DNA of 13,072 bases from Lachnospiraceae bacterium (lineage in GTDB: Bacteria; Bacillota; Clostridia; Lachnospirales; Lachnospiraceae). How positions within the stretch are numbered: the first letter of the stretch is position 1; every line of letters begins with the position of its first letter. Under the pieces are notes generated by a model. That model was given only the letters and a program-made list of their open reading frames with translations. It did not search any database and was not told the DNA's origin. The position numbers and the translations under genes are program-made. The DNA lies in the NCBI GenBank assembly GCA_900765975.1, contig CAAFTS010000185.1, positions 1 through 13,072 on the forward strand, in the 5' to 3' direction. Shown here one piece after another: positions 1-6,386 of the stretch.

Positions 1-86
1 AAACTAAAGAACCGCCGTGTACCGAACGGTACGCACGGTGGTGTGAGAGGTCGGCTAATCAATTAATGGTTAGCCTCCTACTCGAT
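1..86 (+). mobile_element. Group II intron, 3' end only (domains V and VI)
   Basis: Only the 3' end of the intron is in the window; the body and any reverse transcriptase lie upstream. Domain V is a hairpin: ACCGCCGTG (11-19) pairs with CACGGTGGT (34-42) with one G-T wobble at 14/39. A two-base bulge and a short upper stem (20-23 with 28-31) capped by GAAC follow. The base triad at 13-15 is CGC in place of the usual AGC, a known trait of group IIC introns, and the upper stem is shorter than the canonical five pairs. Domain VI pairs GGCTAATCA (53-61) with TGGTTAGCC (67-75), and lower down AGG and GAG pair with CCT and CTC, leaving A80 bulged as the likely branch point. The 3' boundary at T86 follows from the usual terminal AY and the distance from A80. 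Class IIC is an inference. Confidence 0.88.
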
Positions 87-90
87 TTGT

Positions 91-119
91 AGATATTGCT
101 TTATCGCAGATATTGCTTT
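91..119. repeat. 12-bp direct repeat at intron / araC junction
   Basis: AGATATTGCTTT occurs at 91-102 and again, exactly, at 108-119, separated by ATCGC (17-bp period). The second copy encodes the last residues of the AraC-family protein on the minus strand, and the first copy covers its stop codon and the bases next to the intron end. It is too short and too close to be a standard transposon target duplication. A small tandem duplication is the simplest reading. Confidence 0.6.
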
Positions 120-946
120 GGTGTGGTTCCTTTGTATTTTTTAAAGGTTTTGATGAAATAACTCAAGTCATTAAAACCAGAGTTAAAGGCTACTTCGGTA
201 ATGGACTGGCCGGTGGTAAGCAGATCATAGCTGGCACGCTCAATTCGGTAGTAATTTAAATAATCTACCGGTGTCCGATGGGTCATTTCCTGAAAAAAAC
301 GACAGAAATATTTGGAAGACATGTTGACAGAATCAGCCATTTCCTGTAGTGAAATTTGTTTATTATAAGAAGATTCTATAAATTCCAATGCTTGTTTAAG
401 TTGTACAATCTTCCGATGACTGCGCGGTGGCTGCTCAGGGGCGGGGTTATAGAATTTTTCGGAAAAAATTAAACCGATAATCTGGTACAGGGCACCTAAT
501 ACAGTCATTTGATAGCCGTTTTTTTTAGAAGACATTGCATCAAAGAGAGTCCAGACAATTTGATGCAGATCACTGTAGGAACCATAATGAACATATTGAA
601 TCTCGACTTCGTGATCGGTAATTTTACGAATCAGTTTACAGCAAGAGTCATTTTTATTCATCAGCATATTCATATCAAATACAATACATTCGTATTCGCA
701 GTCATAGGGTATCCCTTCATGAAGAGCTCCGGCAGGAATAAAAATAAAAGAGCCGGCGGGGACGAAGAAAGTCTGATCATCAATGATGATTTTAAAGGAA
801 CCCTTCAAAATGCGTATGAATTCAAATTCAACATGCCAGTGTAGAGCCATGTTGTATTGCGGATGTGAAGGGGAAACATGGTGATATTCCAGAGGAAAGT
901 CAGCAGTTCCGCGTTGTCTGTTTTCACGATAATTGATATATTGCAT
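101..946 (-). CDS. AraC-family transcriptional regulator with cupin sensor domain
   Basis: This 281-residue protein has the normal two-domain layout. An N-terminal cupin-like sugar-sensing fold (about residues 15-90) shows the HWHVEFEFIRILKG start and the PAGSFIFIPAGALHEG strand pair. A C-terminal double helix-turn-helix DNA-binding domain (about 180-281) contains ISLQEMADSVNMSSKYFCRFF and SITEVAFNSGFNDLSYFIKTFKK and ends with TTPKQYL, as is usual. The start is supported by AGGAG at 955-959, eight bases upstream of the ATG on this strand. It is divergent from the fucose genes, so it most likely controls them, and the poor -35 of their promoter fits an activator. The inducer is not readable from sequence; L-fucose or a derived intermediate is an inference. 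No terminator is visible after its stop, so transcripts may run into the intron antisense. Confidence 0.93.
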   Translation of the reverse strand: MQYINYRENRQRGTADFPLEYHHVSPSHPQYNMALHWHVEFEFIRILKGSFKIIIDDQTFFVPAGSFIFIPAGALHEGIPYDCEYECIVFDMNMLMNKNDSCCKLIRKITDHEVEIQYVHYGSYSDLHQIVWTLFDAMSSKKNGYQMTVLGALYQIIGLIFSEKFYNPAPEQPPRSHRKIVQLKQALEFIESSYNKQISLQEMADSVNMSSKYFCRFFQEMTHRTPVDYLNYYRIERASYDLLTTGQSITEVAFNSGFNDLSYFIKTFKKYKGTTPKQYLR

Positions 947-994
947 TAATTATTCTCCTAAACCATAAATGTGAATATTGTTATACTTTTTATC

Positions 995-1003
995 ATTATA
1001 ACA
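995..1003 (-). promoter_or_regulatory. Extended -10 promoter for the araC-family gene
   Basis: On the minus strand this reads TGTTATAAT, a perfect TGn-TATAAT extended -10. A partial -35, TTGTTT, lies at 1019-1024 with an 18-bp spacer. It sits about 50 bp upstream of the regulator's start codon. Confidence 0.6.
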
Positions 1004-1063
1004 CTAGAATATTTAAAAAAACAATGGTAAAATGATACTATCAATGGATATGGGTAGTTGTCC

Positions 1064-1069
1064 TATAAT
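1064..1069 (+). promoter_or_regulatory. Candidate -10 of the fucose operon promoter
   Basis: A perfect TATAAT lies 64 bp upstream of the kinase start, but no recognisable -35 lies 16-18 bp upstream (TCAATG is the best). A good -10 with a poor -35 is typical of promoters that need an activator, and an AraC-family gene is divergent from it. No start site is known. Confidence 0.5.
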
Positions 1070-1086
1070 TGCTAGGATAACATTCA

Positions 1087-1112
1087 TTGCATCCATATAT
1101 AACAGGATGCAA
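1087..1112 (+). promoter_or_regulatory. 8-bp inverted repeat in the fucose operon leader
   Basis: TTGCATCC (1087-1094) and GGATGCAA (1105-1112) form a perfect inverted repeat around a 10-bp A/T-rich centre. It lies just after the candidate promoter and before the kinase ribosome binding site. It could be a regulator-binding site or a small hairpin in the transcript leader; the sequence does not decide between them. Confidence 0.45.
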
Positions 1113-1132
1113 AAAGGAAAGGAGGCATATCA

Positions 1133-2608
1133 GTGGGAGACATGAAAAAACAGGTTCTTGCATTTGACTTCGGTGGAGGAAGCGGTCGTGCAATTCTCGG
1201 GAGCCTTGAAGATGGCAAGATCCAAATGAAAGAAGTTCATCGTTTTTCAAATGATCCGGTAATTCTCAATGATACTTATTATTGGGACACGCTTAGACAT
1301 TTCTTTGAGATTAAACAGGGAATTGTAAAAGCAAAACAGTTAGGTGGATTTGAAAGTATTGGTATTGATACATGGGGTGTAGACTTCGGACTGCTTGATG
1401 AGCACGGTGCTCTTTTGGAAAGCGCAGTACATTACCGTGATGACAGAACAATTGGAATGCAAGAAGAGGTATTCAAGGCAATACCTAAAGATAAGCTCTA
1501 TGAATTGACAGGTCTTCAGTTCGAGAACTTTAATACAATTTTCCAGTTGTATTCACTTGTTAAGAATAGACCATGGTTGTTGGAAAGAGCAGATAAAATG
1601 CTTCTTACACCAGACTTATTCAATTATTTCCTGACAGGGGAAAAGAAAGCTGAATATACAATGGCTGCTACAACACAGCTGTTAGATGCTAGAAAGAAGG
1701 AATGGTCTAAACCAGTTCTTGAAGCACTTAACATTCCTGAAAAGATCCTTCCGGAGATTGTACCAAGCGGTACAGTGGTTGGAACATTGAAACCACAGAT
1801 TTGTGAAGAACTTGGAGTGGAACCAGCAAAAGTTATTGCTATTACGGGTCATGATACACAGAGTGCCGTTGTTTCTGTGCCTACACAGGAAGAAGACTTC
1901 ATCTTCATCAGCTGTGGTACATGGAGTTTGTTCGGTACAGAGTTGAAAGAACCTGTGATTGGAAAAGAATCATTTGAACTGAATGTAAGTAATGAAGGTG
2001 GATATGGTGGCACATATAACTTCCTGAAGAATATCATTGGACTTTGGCTTGCACAGGAAAGTAGAAGACAGTGGATTCGTGAAGGAAAAGAATATGGATT
2101 CGGAGAACTTGAACAGATGGCACAGAAAGCTGAGCCATTCCAGAGCTTTATTGATCCAGACTCACCAGAATTTAATACAACGGGAGATATTCCTGGAAGA
2201 ATTCGTGCATTTTGTGAGAGAACAGGTCAGAAAGTTCCAGAGACAATTGGAGATATCATGTGCTGTATCAATCAAAGTTTAGCACTGAAATATCGTTATA
2301 CATTGGAGCAGATTGAGAAGTGTACAGGTAAACATTTCAATATGATCAACATGATTGGTGGAGGAATCCAGAGCAAACTTCTTTGTCAGATGACAGCAAG
2401 TGCAAATGGCCGTAAGGTAGTTGCAGGACCAGTTGAAGCTACAGCTCTTGGAAACATCGCAGTTCAGTTGATGGCTCTTGGCGAAATCAAAGATGTTGCT
2501 GAAGCAAGACAGATTATCGCAAATTCAGAAACTACATATGAGTATTTCCCACAGGATACTGAAAAATGGGATGCTGCATATGAGAAATTCAAAACAATTT
2601 TACACTAA
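1133..2608 (+). CDS. fucK: Rhamnulokinase-family (FGGY) sugar kinase, likely L-fuculokinase
   Basis: This 491-residue protein is a full-length FGGY carbohydrate kinase. It has the N-terminal phosphate-binding segment DFGGGSGR (12-19), GIDTWGVDFG (77-86), the catalytic-base segment GHDTQSAV (Asp241), CGTWSL (261-266) and a C-terminal GGGIQSKLL / EATALGNIA nucleotide-binding region. By pattern it belongs to the RhaB (L-rhamnulokinase) branch, not the enterobacterial FucK branch. Because it is followed by fucose isomerase and mutarotase genes, phosphorylation of L-fuculose to L-fuculose 1-phosphate is the likely role; activity on L-rhamnulose cannot be excluded. The GTG start at 1133 is chosen because AAAGGAGG at 1118-1125 ends seven bases before it. 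The in-frame ATG at 1142 is 16 bases away and less likely. It is the first gene of the operon, 25 bp before the isomerase. Confidence 0.9.
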   Translation: MGDMKKQVLAFDFGGGSGRAILGSLEDGKIQMKEVHRFSNDPVILNDTYYWDTLRHFFEIKQGIVKAKQLGGFESIGIDTWGVDFGLLDEHGALLESAVHYRDDRTIGMQEEVFKAIPKDKLYELTGLQFENFNTIFQLYSLVKNRPWLLERADKMLLTPDLFNYFLTGEKKAEYTMAATTQLLDARKKEWSKPVLEALNIPEKILPEIVPSGTVVGTLKPQICEELGVEPAKVIAITGHDTQSAVVSVPTQEEDFIFISCGTWSLFGTELKEPVIGKESFELNVSNEGGYGGTYNFLKNIIGLWLAQESRRQWIREGKEYGFGELEQMAQKAEPFQSFIDPDSPEFNTTGDIPGRIRAFCERTGQKVPETIGDIMCCINQSLALKYRYTLEQIEKCTGKHFNMINMIGGGIQSKLLCQMTASANGRKVVAGPVEATALGNIAVQLMALGEIKDVAEARQIIANSETTYEYFPQDTEKWDAAYEKFKTILH

Positions 2609-2633
2609 ATCATTTTTAAGGAGGAAGTAAAAA

Positions 2634-4427
2634 ATGGCAGAGAGCAGATTAATCGGCGGATATCCAGTAATTGGTATCAGACCAACAATTGACGGAAGAA
2701 GAGGTCCTTTGAAAGTTCGTGAAGGACTGGAAGAGCAGACAATGGGCATGGCGAAAGCAGCAGCAAAATTGTTTGAAGAGAACATTAGATATTCAAACGG
2801 TGAGCCTGTAAAAGTTGTTATCGCTGATACAACAATTGGTCGTGTTGCAGAAGCAGCAGCATGTGAAGAAAAATTCAGAAGAGAAGGCGTAGCTATTACT
2901 CTTACAGTAACACCTTGCTGGTGCTATGGTTCTGAAACAATGGATATGGATCCTACAACAATCAAAGCTGTATGGGGATTGAATGCAACAGAGAGACCAG
3001 GAGCTGTATACCTTGCATCTGTACTTGCTACACATGCACAGAAAGGACTTCCGGCATTTGGTATCTACGGACATGATGTAGTTGATGCTGACGATTCTGA
3101 AATCGGCGATGACATCAAAGAAAAATTATTAAGATTTGGACGTGCAGCAGTAGCAGCAGCTTCTATGAGAGGTAAATCATACTTACAGATTGGTTCTATC
3201 TGTATGGGTATTGGTGGATCAATCATTGATTCTGACTTTATGGAATCTTATTTAGGTCTTCGTGTAGAGTCTGTTGATGAGGTGGAAATCATCCGTCGTA
3301 TGACAGAAGGAATTTATGACGAAGCTGAATTCCAGAAAGCTATGGCTTGGGCTAAAGAGAAATGCACAATTGGATTCGACAAGAACCCTGATTGGGTAAA
3401 AATGAGCGACGAAAAGAAAGAAGAGCAGTTCGAGTTCGTTGTTAAGATGGCAGTTATCATCAAAGATTTGATGAATGGAAATAAGAACCTTCCAGAAGGA
3501 TGCGAAGAGGAGATGGTTGGACATAACGCAATCGCAGCTGGATTCCAGGGACAGAGACAGTGGACAGACTTCTATCCAAACGCTGACTTTGCTGAGGCAG
3601 TATTAAACACATCATTTGACTGGAACGGAGCTAGAGAGCCATACGTACTTGCTACAGAGAACGACGTATTGAACGGACTTGGAATGTTATTCATGAAACT
3701 GTTAACAAATAGAGCACAGATGTTTGCAGATGTTCGTACATACTGGAGCGGAGATGCTGTTAAGAGAGTAACAGGATATGAAATCGAAGGAAAAGCAAAA
3801 GAGGCTGATGGATTTATTCACTTGATTAACTCTGGAGCTTGCTGCCTTGATGCTTGTGGCGAAGTAAAAGACGCTGATGGAAATGCAGTTATGAAACCAT
3901 GGTATGAAATGACAGAAGAAGATCAGGATAAAGTTATGGCAGCTACAACATGGAATGCAGCTGATAATGGATACTTCCGTGGTGGCGGATTCTCTTCTCG
4001 TTTCGTAACAAGAGCAGAAATGCCGGCTACAATGATTCGTCTGAACTTAGTAAAAGGTTTAGGACCGGTTCTTTACATTGCTGAAGGATGGACATTAAAT
4101 CTTCCAGAAGAAGTATCTGATACATTGTGGAAGAGAACAGACTATACATGGCCATGTACATGGTTTGCACCAAGATGTACAGGAGAAGGTGCATTTAAGT
4201 CTGCTTATGATGTAATGAACAACTGGGGAGCTAACCATGGTGCTATTTCTTATGGTCATATTGGTGCTGACCTTATTACAATGGCATCTATGTTAAGAAT
4301 TCCAGTATGTATGCATAACGTACCAGAAGAAGATATCTTCAGACCAGCTGCATGGACAGCATTTGGTATGGATAAAGAAGCTGCTGATTACAGAGCTTGT
4401 GCTGCATACGGACCATTTTACAAATAA
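2634..4427 (+). CDS. fucI: L-fucose isomerase
   Basis: This cytoplasmic Mn2+-dependent ketol isomerase (597 residues; the E. coli enzyme has 591) interconverts L-fucose and L-fuculose, and related enzymes also accept D-arabinose. The family pattern is clear throughout: an N-terminal domain from [10 protein letters not shown], then [16 protein letters not shown] (301-316), [21 protein letters not shown] (328-348), FADVRTYW (364-371), [10 protein letters not shown] and NWGANHG. The metal ligands of the E. coli enzyme (Glu337, Asp361, His528) correspond to Glu342, Asp366 and His535 here, so it should be active. AAGGAGG at 2618-2624, nine bases before the ATG, fixes the start. It is the middle gene of the operon, followed by a stem-loop and then the mutarotase gene. 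Confidence 0.97.
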   Translation: MAESRLIGGYPVIGIRPTIDGRRGPLKVREGLEEQTMGMAKAAAKLFEENIRYSNGEPVKVVIADTTIGRVAEAAACEEKFRREGVAITLTVTPCWCYGSETMDMDPTTIKAVWGLNATERPGAVYLASVLATHAQKGLPAFGIYGHDVVDADDSEIGDDIKEKLLRFGRAAVAAASMRGKSYLQIGSICMGIGGSIIDSDFMESYLGLRVESVDEVEIIRRMTEGIYDEAEFQKAMAWAKEKCTIGFDKNPDWVKMSDEKKEEQFEFVVKMAVIIKDLMNGNKNLPEGCEEEMVGHNAIAAGFQGQRQWTDFYPNADFAEAVLNTSFDWNGAREPYVLATENDVLNGLGMLFMKLLTNRAQMFADVRTYWSGDAVKRVTGYEIEGKAKEADGFIHLINSGACCLDACGEVKDADGNAVMKPWYEMTEEDQDKVMAATTWNAADNGYFRGGGFSSRFVTRAEMPATMIRLNLVKGLGPVLYIAEGWTLNLPEEVSDTLWKRTDYTWPCTWFAPRCTGEGAFKSAYDVMNNWGANHGAISYGHIGADLITMASMLRIPVCMHNVPEEDIFRPAAWTAFGMDKEAADYRACAAYGPFYK

Positions 4428-4446
4428 TTTTATGTAAAATAAATGA

Positions 4447-4474
4447 AAGGGGCACTCTGCTAAGGGTGCTCCTT
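4447..4474 (+). other. Stem-loop between fucI and fucU
   Basis: AAGGGGCACTC (4447-4457) and GGGTGCTCCTT (4464-4474) form an 11-bp stem with two G-T wobbles and a six-base loop. No T-run follows (the next bases are GATGATAAAA), so it is not a classical intrinsic terminator. In the mRNA it would sit after the isomerase stop codon and before the mutarotase ribosome binding site. There it could protect the upstream message from 3' decay or mark a processing site. The function is inferred. Confidence 0.6.
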
Positions 4475-4510
4475 GATGATAAAAAATAATTAAATTCGGA
4501 GGAATAAACA

Positions 4511-4957
4511 ATGTTAAAAGGAATTCCAAAAATTTTATCTCCAGAACTTTTGATGGTATTAGCTGAGATGGGACACAGCGATCGTATTGTTATTGCTGAT
4601 GGTAATTTTCCGGCAGAGTCTATGGGAAAAGATAGCATCGTAATTCGTTGTGACGGACATGGTGTACCAGAAATTCTAGATGCAATTCTTCAGGTTTTTC
4701 CATTGGATACATATGTAGAAAAGCCAGTAAACTTGATGGAACTTATGCCTGGTGACGTTGGTAAAGTTGAAACACCGATCTGGGATACATACAAAGAAAT
4801 CATTGCAAAACATGATGAACGTGGAGCTGATGCTGTTGGTAATATTGAAAGATTTGCTTTCTATGATGAAGCCAAAACAGCATATGCAATCATCGCTACA
4901 GGAGAGTCTGCAATTTACGCAAATGTAATGCTGCAGAAAGGTGTAGTAACAGAATAA
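4511..4957 (+). CDS. fucU: L-fucose mutarotase (RbsD/FucU family)
   Basis: This 148-residue protein matches the FucU family along its whole length (the E. coli protein is about 140). It opens with LKGIPKILSPELLMVLAEMGH, whose His22 is the conserved active-site histidine. ADGNFPAESMG follows, and it ends with IERFAFYDEAKTAYAIIATGESAIYANVMLQKGV. The enzyme speeds interconversion of the alpha and beta anomers of L-fucose, feeding the form that the isomerase uses. GGAGG at 4498-4502 lies eight bases before the ATG. It is the last gene of the operon, with a strong terminator starting nine bases after its stop. Confidence 0.96.
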   Translation: MLKGIPKILSPELLMVLAEMGHSDRIVIADGNFPAESMGKDSIVIRCDGHGVPEILDAILQVFPLDTYVEKPVNLMELMPGDVGKVETPIWDTYKEIIAKHDERGADAVGNIERFAFYDEAKTAYAIIATGESAIYANVMLQKGVVTE

Positions 4958-4965
4958 AAAGAGAT

Positions 4966-5010
4966 AAAAAATGTCTTGTAGAGGAGGAATCCTTTGCAGG
5001 ACATTTTTTT
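4966..5010 (+). terminator. Intrinsic terminator of the fucose operon
   Basis: TGTCTTGTAGAGGA (4972-4985) and TCCTTTGCAGGACA (4990-5003) form a 14-bp stem with three G-T wobbles and a GGAA tetraloop. It is flanked by A6 (4966-4971) and T7 (5004-5010), so the stem can extend to 20 bp and the structure may work in both directions. Confidence 0.93.
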
Positions 5011-5130
5011 GTGAAATACTGCTAAAATAAATTCGGATAATTTATGACGTTTGATTGTACCTTGTGAAAATATGATTAAAAATGTCAATAGATACAAAAA
5101 AGATGTTAAAAGAAATAAAATTATTACAAA

Positions 5131-5210
5131 AGAAATGGAATGCCGAAAACGGGGTGCACCTAAGAGAAAACAGGCTACATGAATCAAGGGATAGAGGATT
5201 TCCTATTTCT
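5131..5210 (+). other. Possible structured element upstream of the wall hydrolase gene
   Basis: Within the 325-bp gene-free stretch 4958-5282, AGAAATGGAA (5131-5140) can pair with TTCCTATTTCT (5200-5210) through ten base pairs and one bulged T. These enclose about 60 bases that include TGCCGAAAACGGGG and the palindrome GGTGCACC (5153-5160). The arrangement resembles a leader RNA domain, but it matches no riboswitch consensus that I can confirm, and no good promoter lies upstream of it other than the operon before. The rest of the stretch is A-rich with no plausible gene. Confidence 0.25.
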
Positions 5211-5211
5211 G

Positions 5212-5220
5212 TGGTATATT
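5212..5220 (+). promoter_or_regulatory. Candidate extended -10 promoter for the wall hydrolase gene
   Basis: TGGTATATT fits the TGn-TATAAT extended -10 pattern with one mismatch. It lies about 62 bp upstream of the hydrolase start and after the fucose terminator. No -35 is recognisable. Confidence 0.4.
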
Positions 5221-5282
5221 TAAGACGTTAGTTTCAATATATTTGTAAAGATAGGAAAGAGAGAATAGGAAAGAATCGGAAG

Positions 5283-6023
5283 ATGAAAAAGGCGTGGTTT
5301 CGTAATAAAACAGAAACAATGTGGTTGGAAATTGGACTTGCAGCGGCGCTTATATTATGTCTTGGAGTGGCAGGAATTAGAGAAAAGAAAAGTTTTGAGA
5401 TACAGCCCCAAAAAGACGTTGTAAGGCAAAAGGAGGAAATCGCAAAGAAGGTAAAAGAAACTCCGAAGGAGACTGAAGAGGTGATTGCTGCTGGGCAGTA
5501 TCCGATTATGGGGAAAAGTTCTGTTACAGAAGAAGATATGATCCGATATTTTCAGGCATCAGGAAAGGTATATCCAGCAGATGCGCTGGCAAAGGGAGGA
5601 GCAGAGTCTCTTGAAACTTTTTGCAGGATTTATATAGAAGAAGCAGAGGCAGAAGGAATCCGTCCGGAGGTTGCTTTTGCGCAGACGATGAAAGAGACGG
5701 GATTTCTTCAGTACGGAGGAGATGCTTCTATTGAGCAGTTTAATTTTGCAGGGCTGGGGACAACCGGAGGTGGTGTGCCGGGCAATTCTTATCCAGATGT
5801 CCGTACCGGAGTGAGAGCCCAAATCCAGCATTTGAAAGCATACGCCACAACAGATGTGCTGAGTCAGGCGTGTGTGGATGAAAGATATGAATATGTAATC
5901 AAGGGGAGCGCTCCTTATGTGGAATGGCTTGGGAAAAATGAAAATCCAGAAGGTCAGGGATGGGCGACAGCAGAAGGTTACGGATATTCGATTGTAGAGA
6001 TGATTCAAAAAATGAAAGGATAA
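5283..6023 (+). CDS. Membrane-anchored glucosaminidase-domain cell-wall hydrolase
   Basis: This 246-residue protein has a short basic N-terminus, one membrane segment (about residues 16-32, acting as signal-anchor or uncleaved signal), a charged Lys/Glu-rich linker (about 35-70) and a C-terminal glucosaminidase (LytD/FlgJ-like) domain (about 85-243). The likely catalytic glutamate is Glu138 in AFAQTMKETGF. The NFAGLGT segment (154-160) and SYPDVRTGVRAQIQHLKAY (169-187) are typical of this fold. Such enzymes cleave the N-acetylglucosaminyl bond of peptidoglycan glycan strands outside the membrane. The substrate bond and physiological role are inferred. The ribosome binding site is weak: AGGA at 5267-5270 lies 12 bases before the ATG, inside a duplicated 10-mer (ATAGGAAAGA at 5251-5260 and 5265-5274). 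Confidence 0.83.
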   Translation: MKKAWFRNKTETMWLEIGLAAALILCLGVAGIREKKSFEIQPQKDVVRQKEEIAKKVKETPKETEEVIAAGQYPIMGKSSVTEEDMIRYFQASGKVYPADALAKGGAESLETFCRIYIEEAEAEGIRPEVAFAQTMKETGFLQYGGDASIEQFNFAGLGTTGGGVPGNSYPDVRTGVRAQIQHLKAYATTDVLSQACVDERYEYVIKGSAPYVEWLGKNENPEGQGWATAEGYGYSIVEMIQKMKG

Positions 6024-6028
6024 GATTG

Positions 6029-6057
6029 GTATGTTTTTTCTTTTTCAGGCAATACTC
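6029..6057 (+). promoter_or_regulatory. Candidate sigma-G (forespore) promoter for the spore-protein gene
   Basis: GTATG (6029-6033) matches the sigma-G -35 pattern GHATR. AATACTC (6051-6057) matches five of seven bases of CATACTA at a 17-bp spacer. It lies just after the hydrolase stop codon and about 30 bp before the spore-protein start. The match is modest and rests partly on the function of the downstream gene. Confidence 0.35.
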
Positions 6058-6085
6058 TAAGAAACAGGAAAAGAAGGTGCAGAAA

Positions 6086-6304
6086 ATGTCTGATAAAAAG
6101 AAGAAACCAATTGATTTGAAAAATCTGGAACCGGATGAAAAATTAAAATATGAAATAGCAGAAGAACTCGGTCTTTTGGATCGAGTTCTGAAAGATGGAT
6201 GGAAAACACTTTCATCCAAAGAAACCGGAAGAATCGGAGGTATGGTGGCAAGGCGGAGAAAAGGAGACAGCGTTCGGAAAATGGATTCATCTGCGGCGGA
6301 TTAG
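6086..6304 (+). CDS. Small acid-soluble spore protein, alpha/beta type
   Basis: This 72-residue basic protein begins MSDKKKKPIDL. It contains the two conserved blocks of alpha/beta SASPs: KLKYEIAEELGL (19-30), equivalent to the helix that carries the germination-protease site, and SSKETGRIGGMVARRRK (43-59), equivalent to the conserved Gly-Gly DNA-binding segment. These proteins coat and protect DNA in the dormant spore. The ATG at 6086 is preceded by AAGGTG (6074-6079) with a six-base spacer. A longer reading from 5960 would overlap the hydrolase gene and add a non-family N-terminus, so it is rejected. The tail after residue 60 (DSVRKMDSSAAD) is not part of the family core. The gene marks the host as a spore former. 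Confidence 0.85.
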   Translation: MSDKKKKPIDLKNLEPDEKLKYEIAEELGLLDRVLKDGWKTLSSKETGRIGGMVARRRKGDSVRKMDSSAAD

Positions 6305-6333
6305 GACGAATCCGTAAATTGTACCTAAAAAGG

Positions 6334-6362
6334 TTGAATATTTAGAAACTTTTTGATACAAT
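6334..6362 (+). promoter_or_regulatory. Strong housekeeping-type promoter for the WecG/TagA-like gene
   Basis: TTGAAT (6334-6339) and TACAAT (6357-6362) are separated by exactly 17 bp, and TGA before the -10 makes it an extended -10 as well. A transcript would start near 6369, giving a leader of about 18-27 bases before the next gene. Confidence 0.75.
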
Positions 6363-6386
6363 TGTACGGCTGGGAGTAGGAAACGG

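Noticed and set aside
5153..5160. Palindrome GGTGCACC as an operator
   Set aside because: An 8-bp palindrome is too common, and no second copy or nearby promoter supports it.
4915..5187. 90-residue minus-strand reading frame over the fucose operon terminator
   Set aside because: It crosses the terminator hairpin and the fucU end, has no ribosome binding site or recognisable domain, and its composition reflects the A-rich spacer.
5141..5190. c-di-AMP (ydaO/yuaA) riboswitch upstream of the wall hydrolase gene
   Set aside because: Only a short GCCGAA...CGGGG similarity is present; the remaining conserved blocks of that riboswitch are not recognisable, and the candidate promoter is downstream.
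5960..6085. N-terminal extension of the spore protein overlapping the hydrolase gene
   Set aside because: The extra 42 residues have no family similarity, overlap a well-supported gene in another frame and lack a ribosome binding site, unlike the ATG at 6086.
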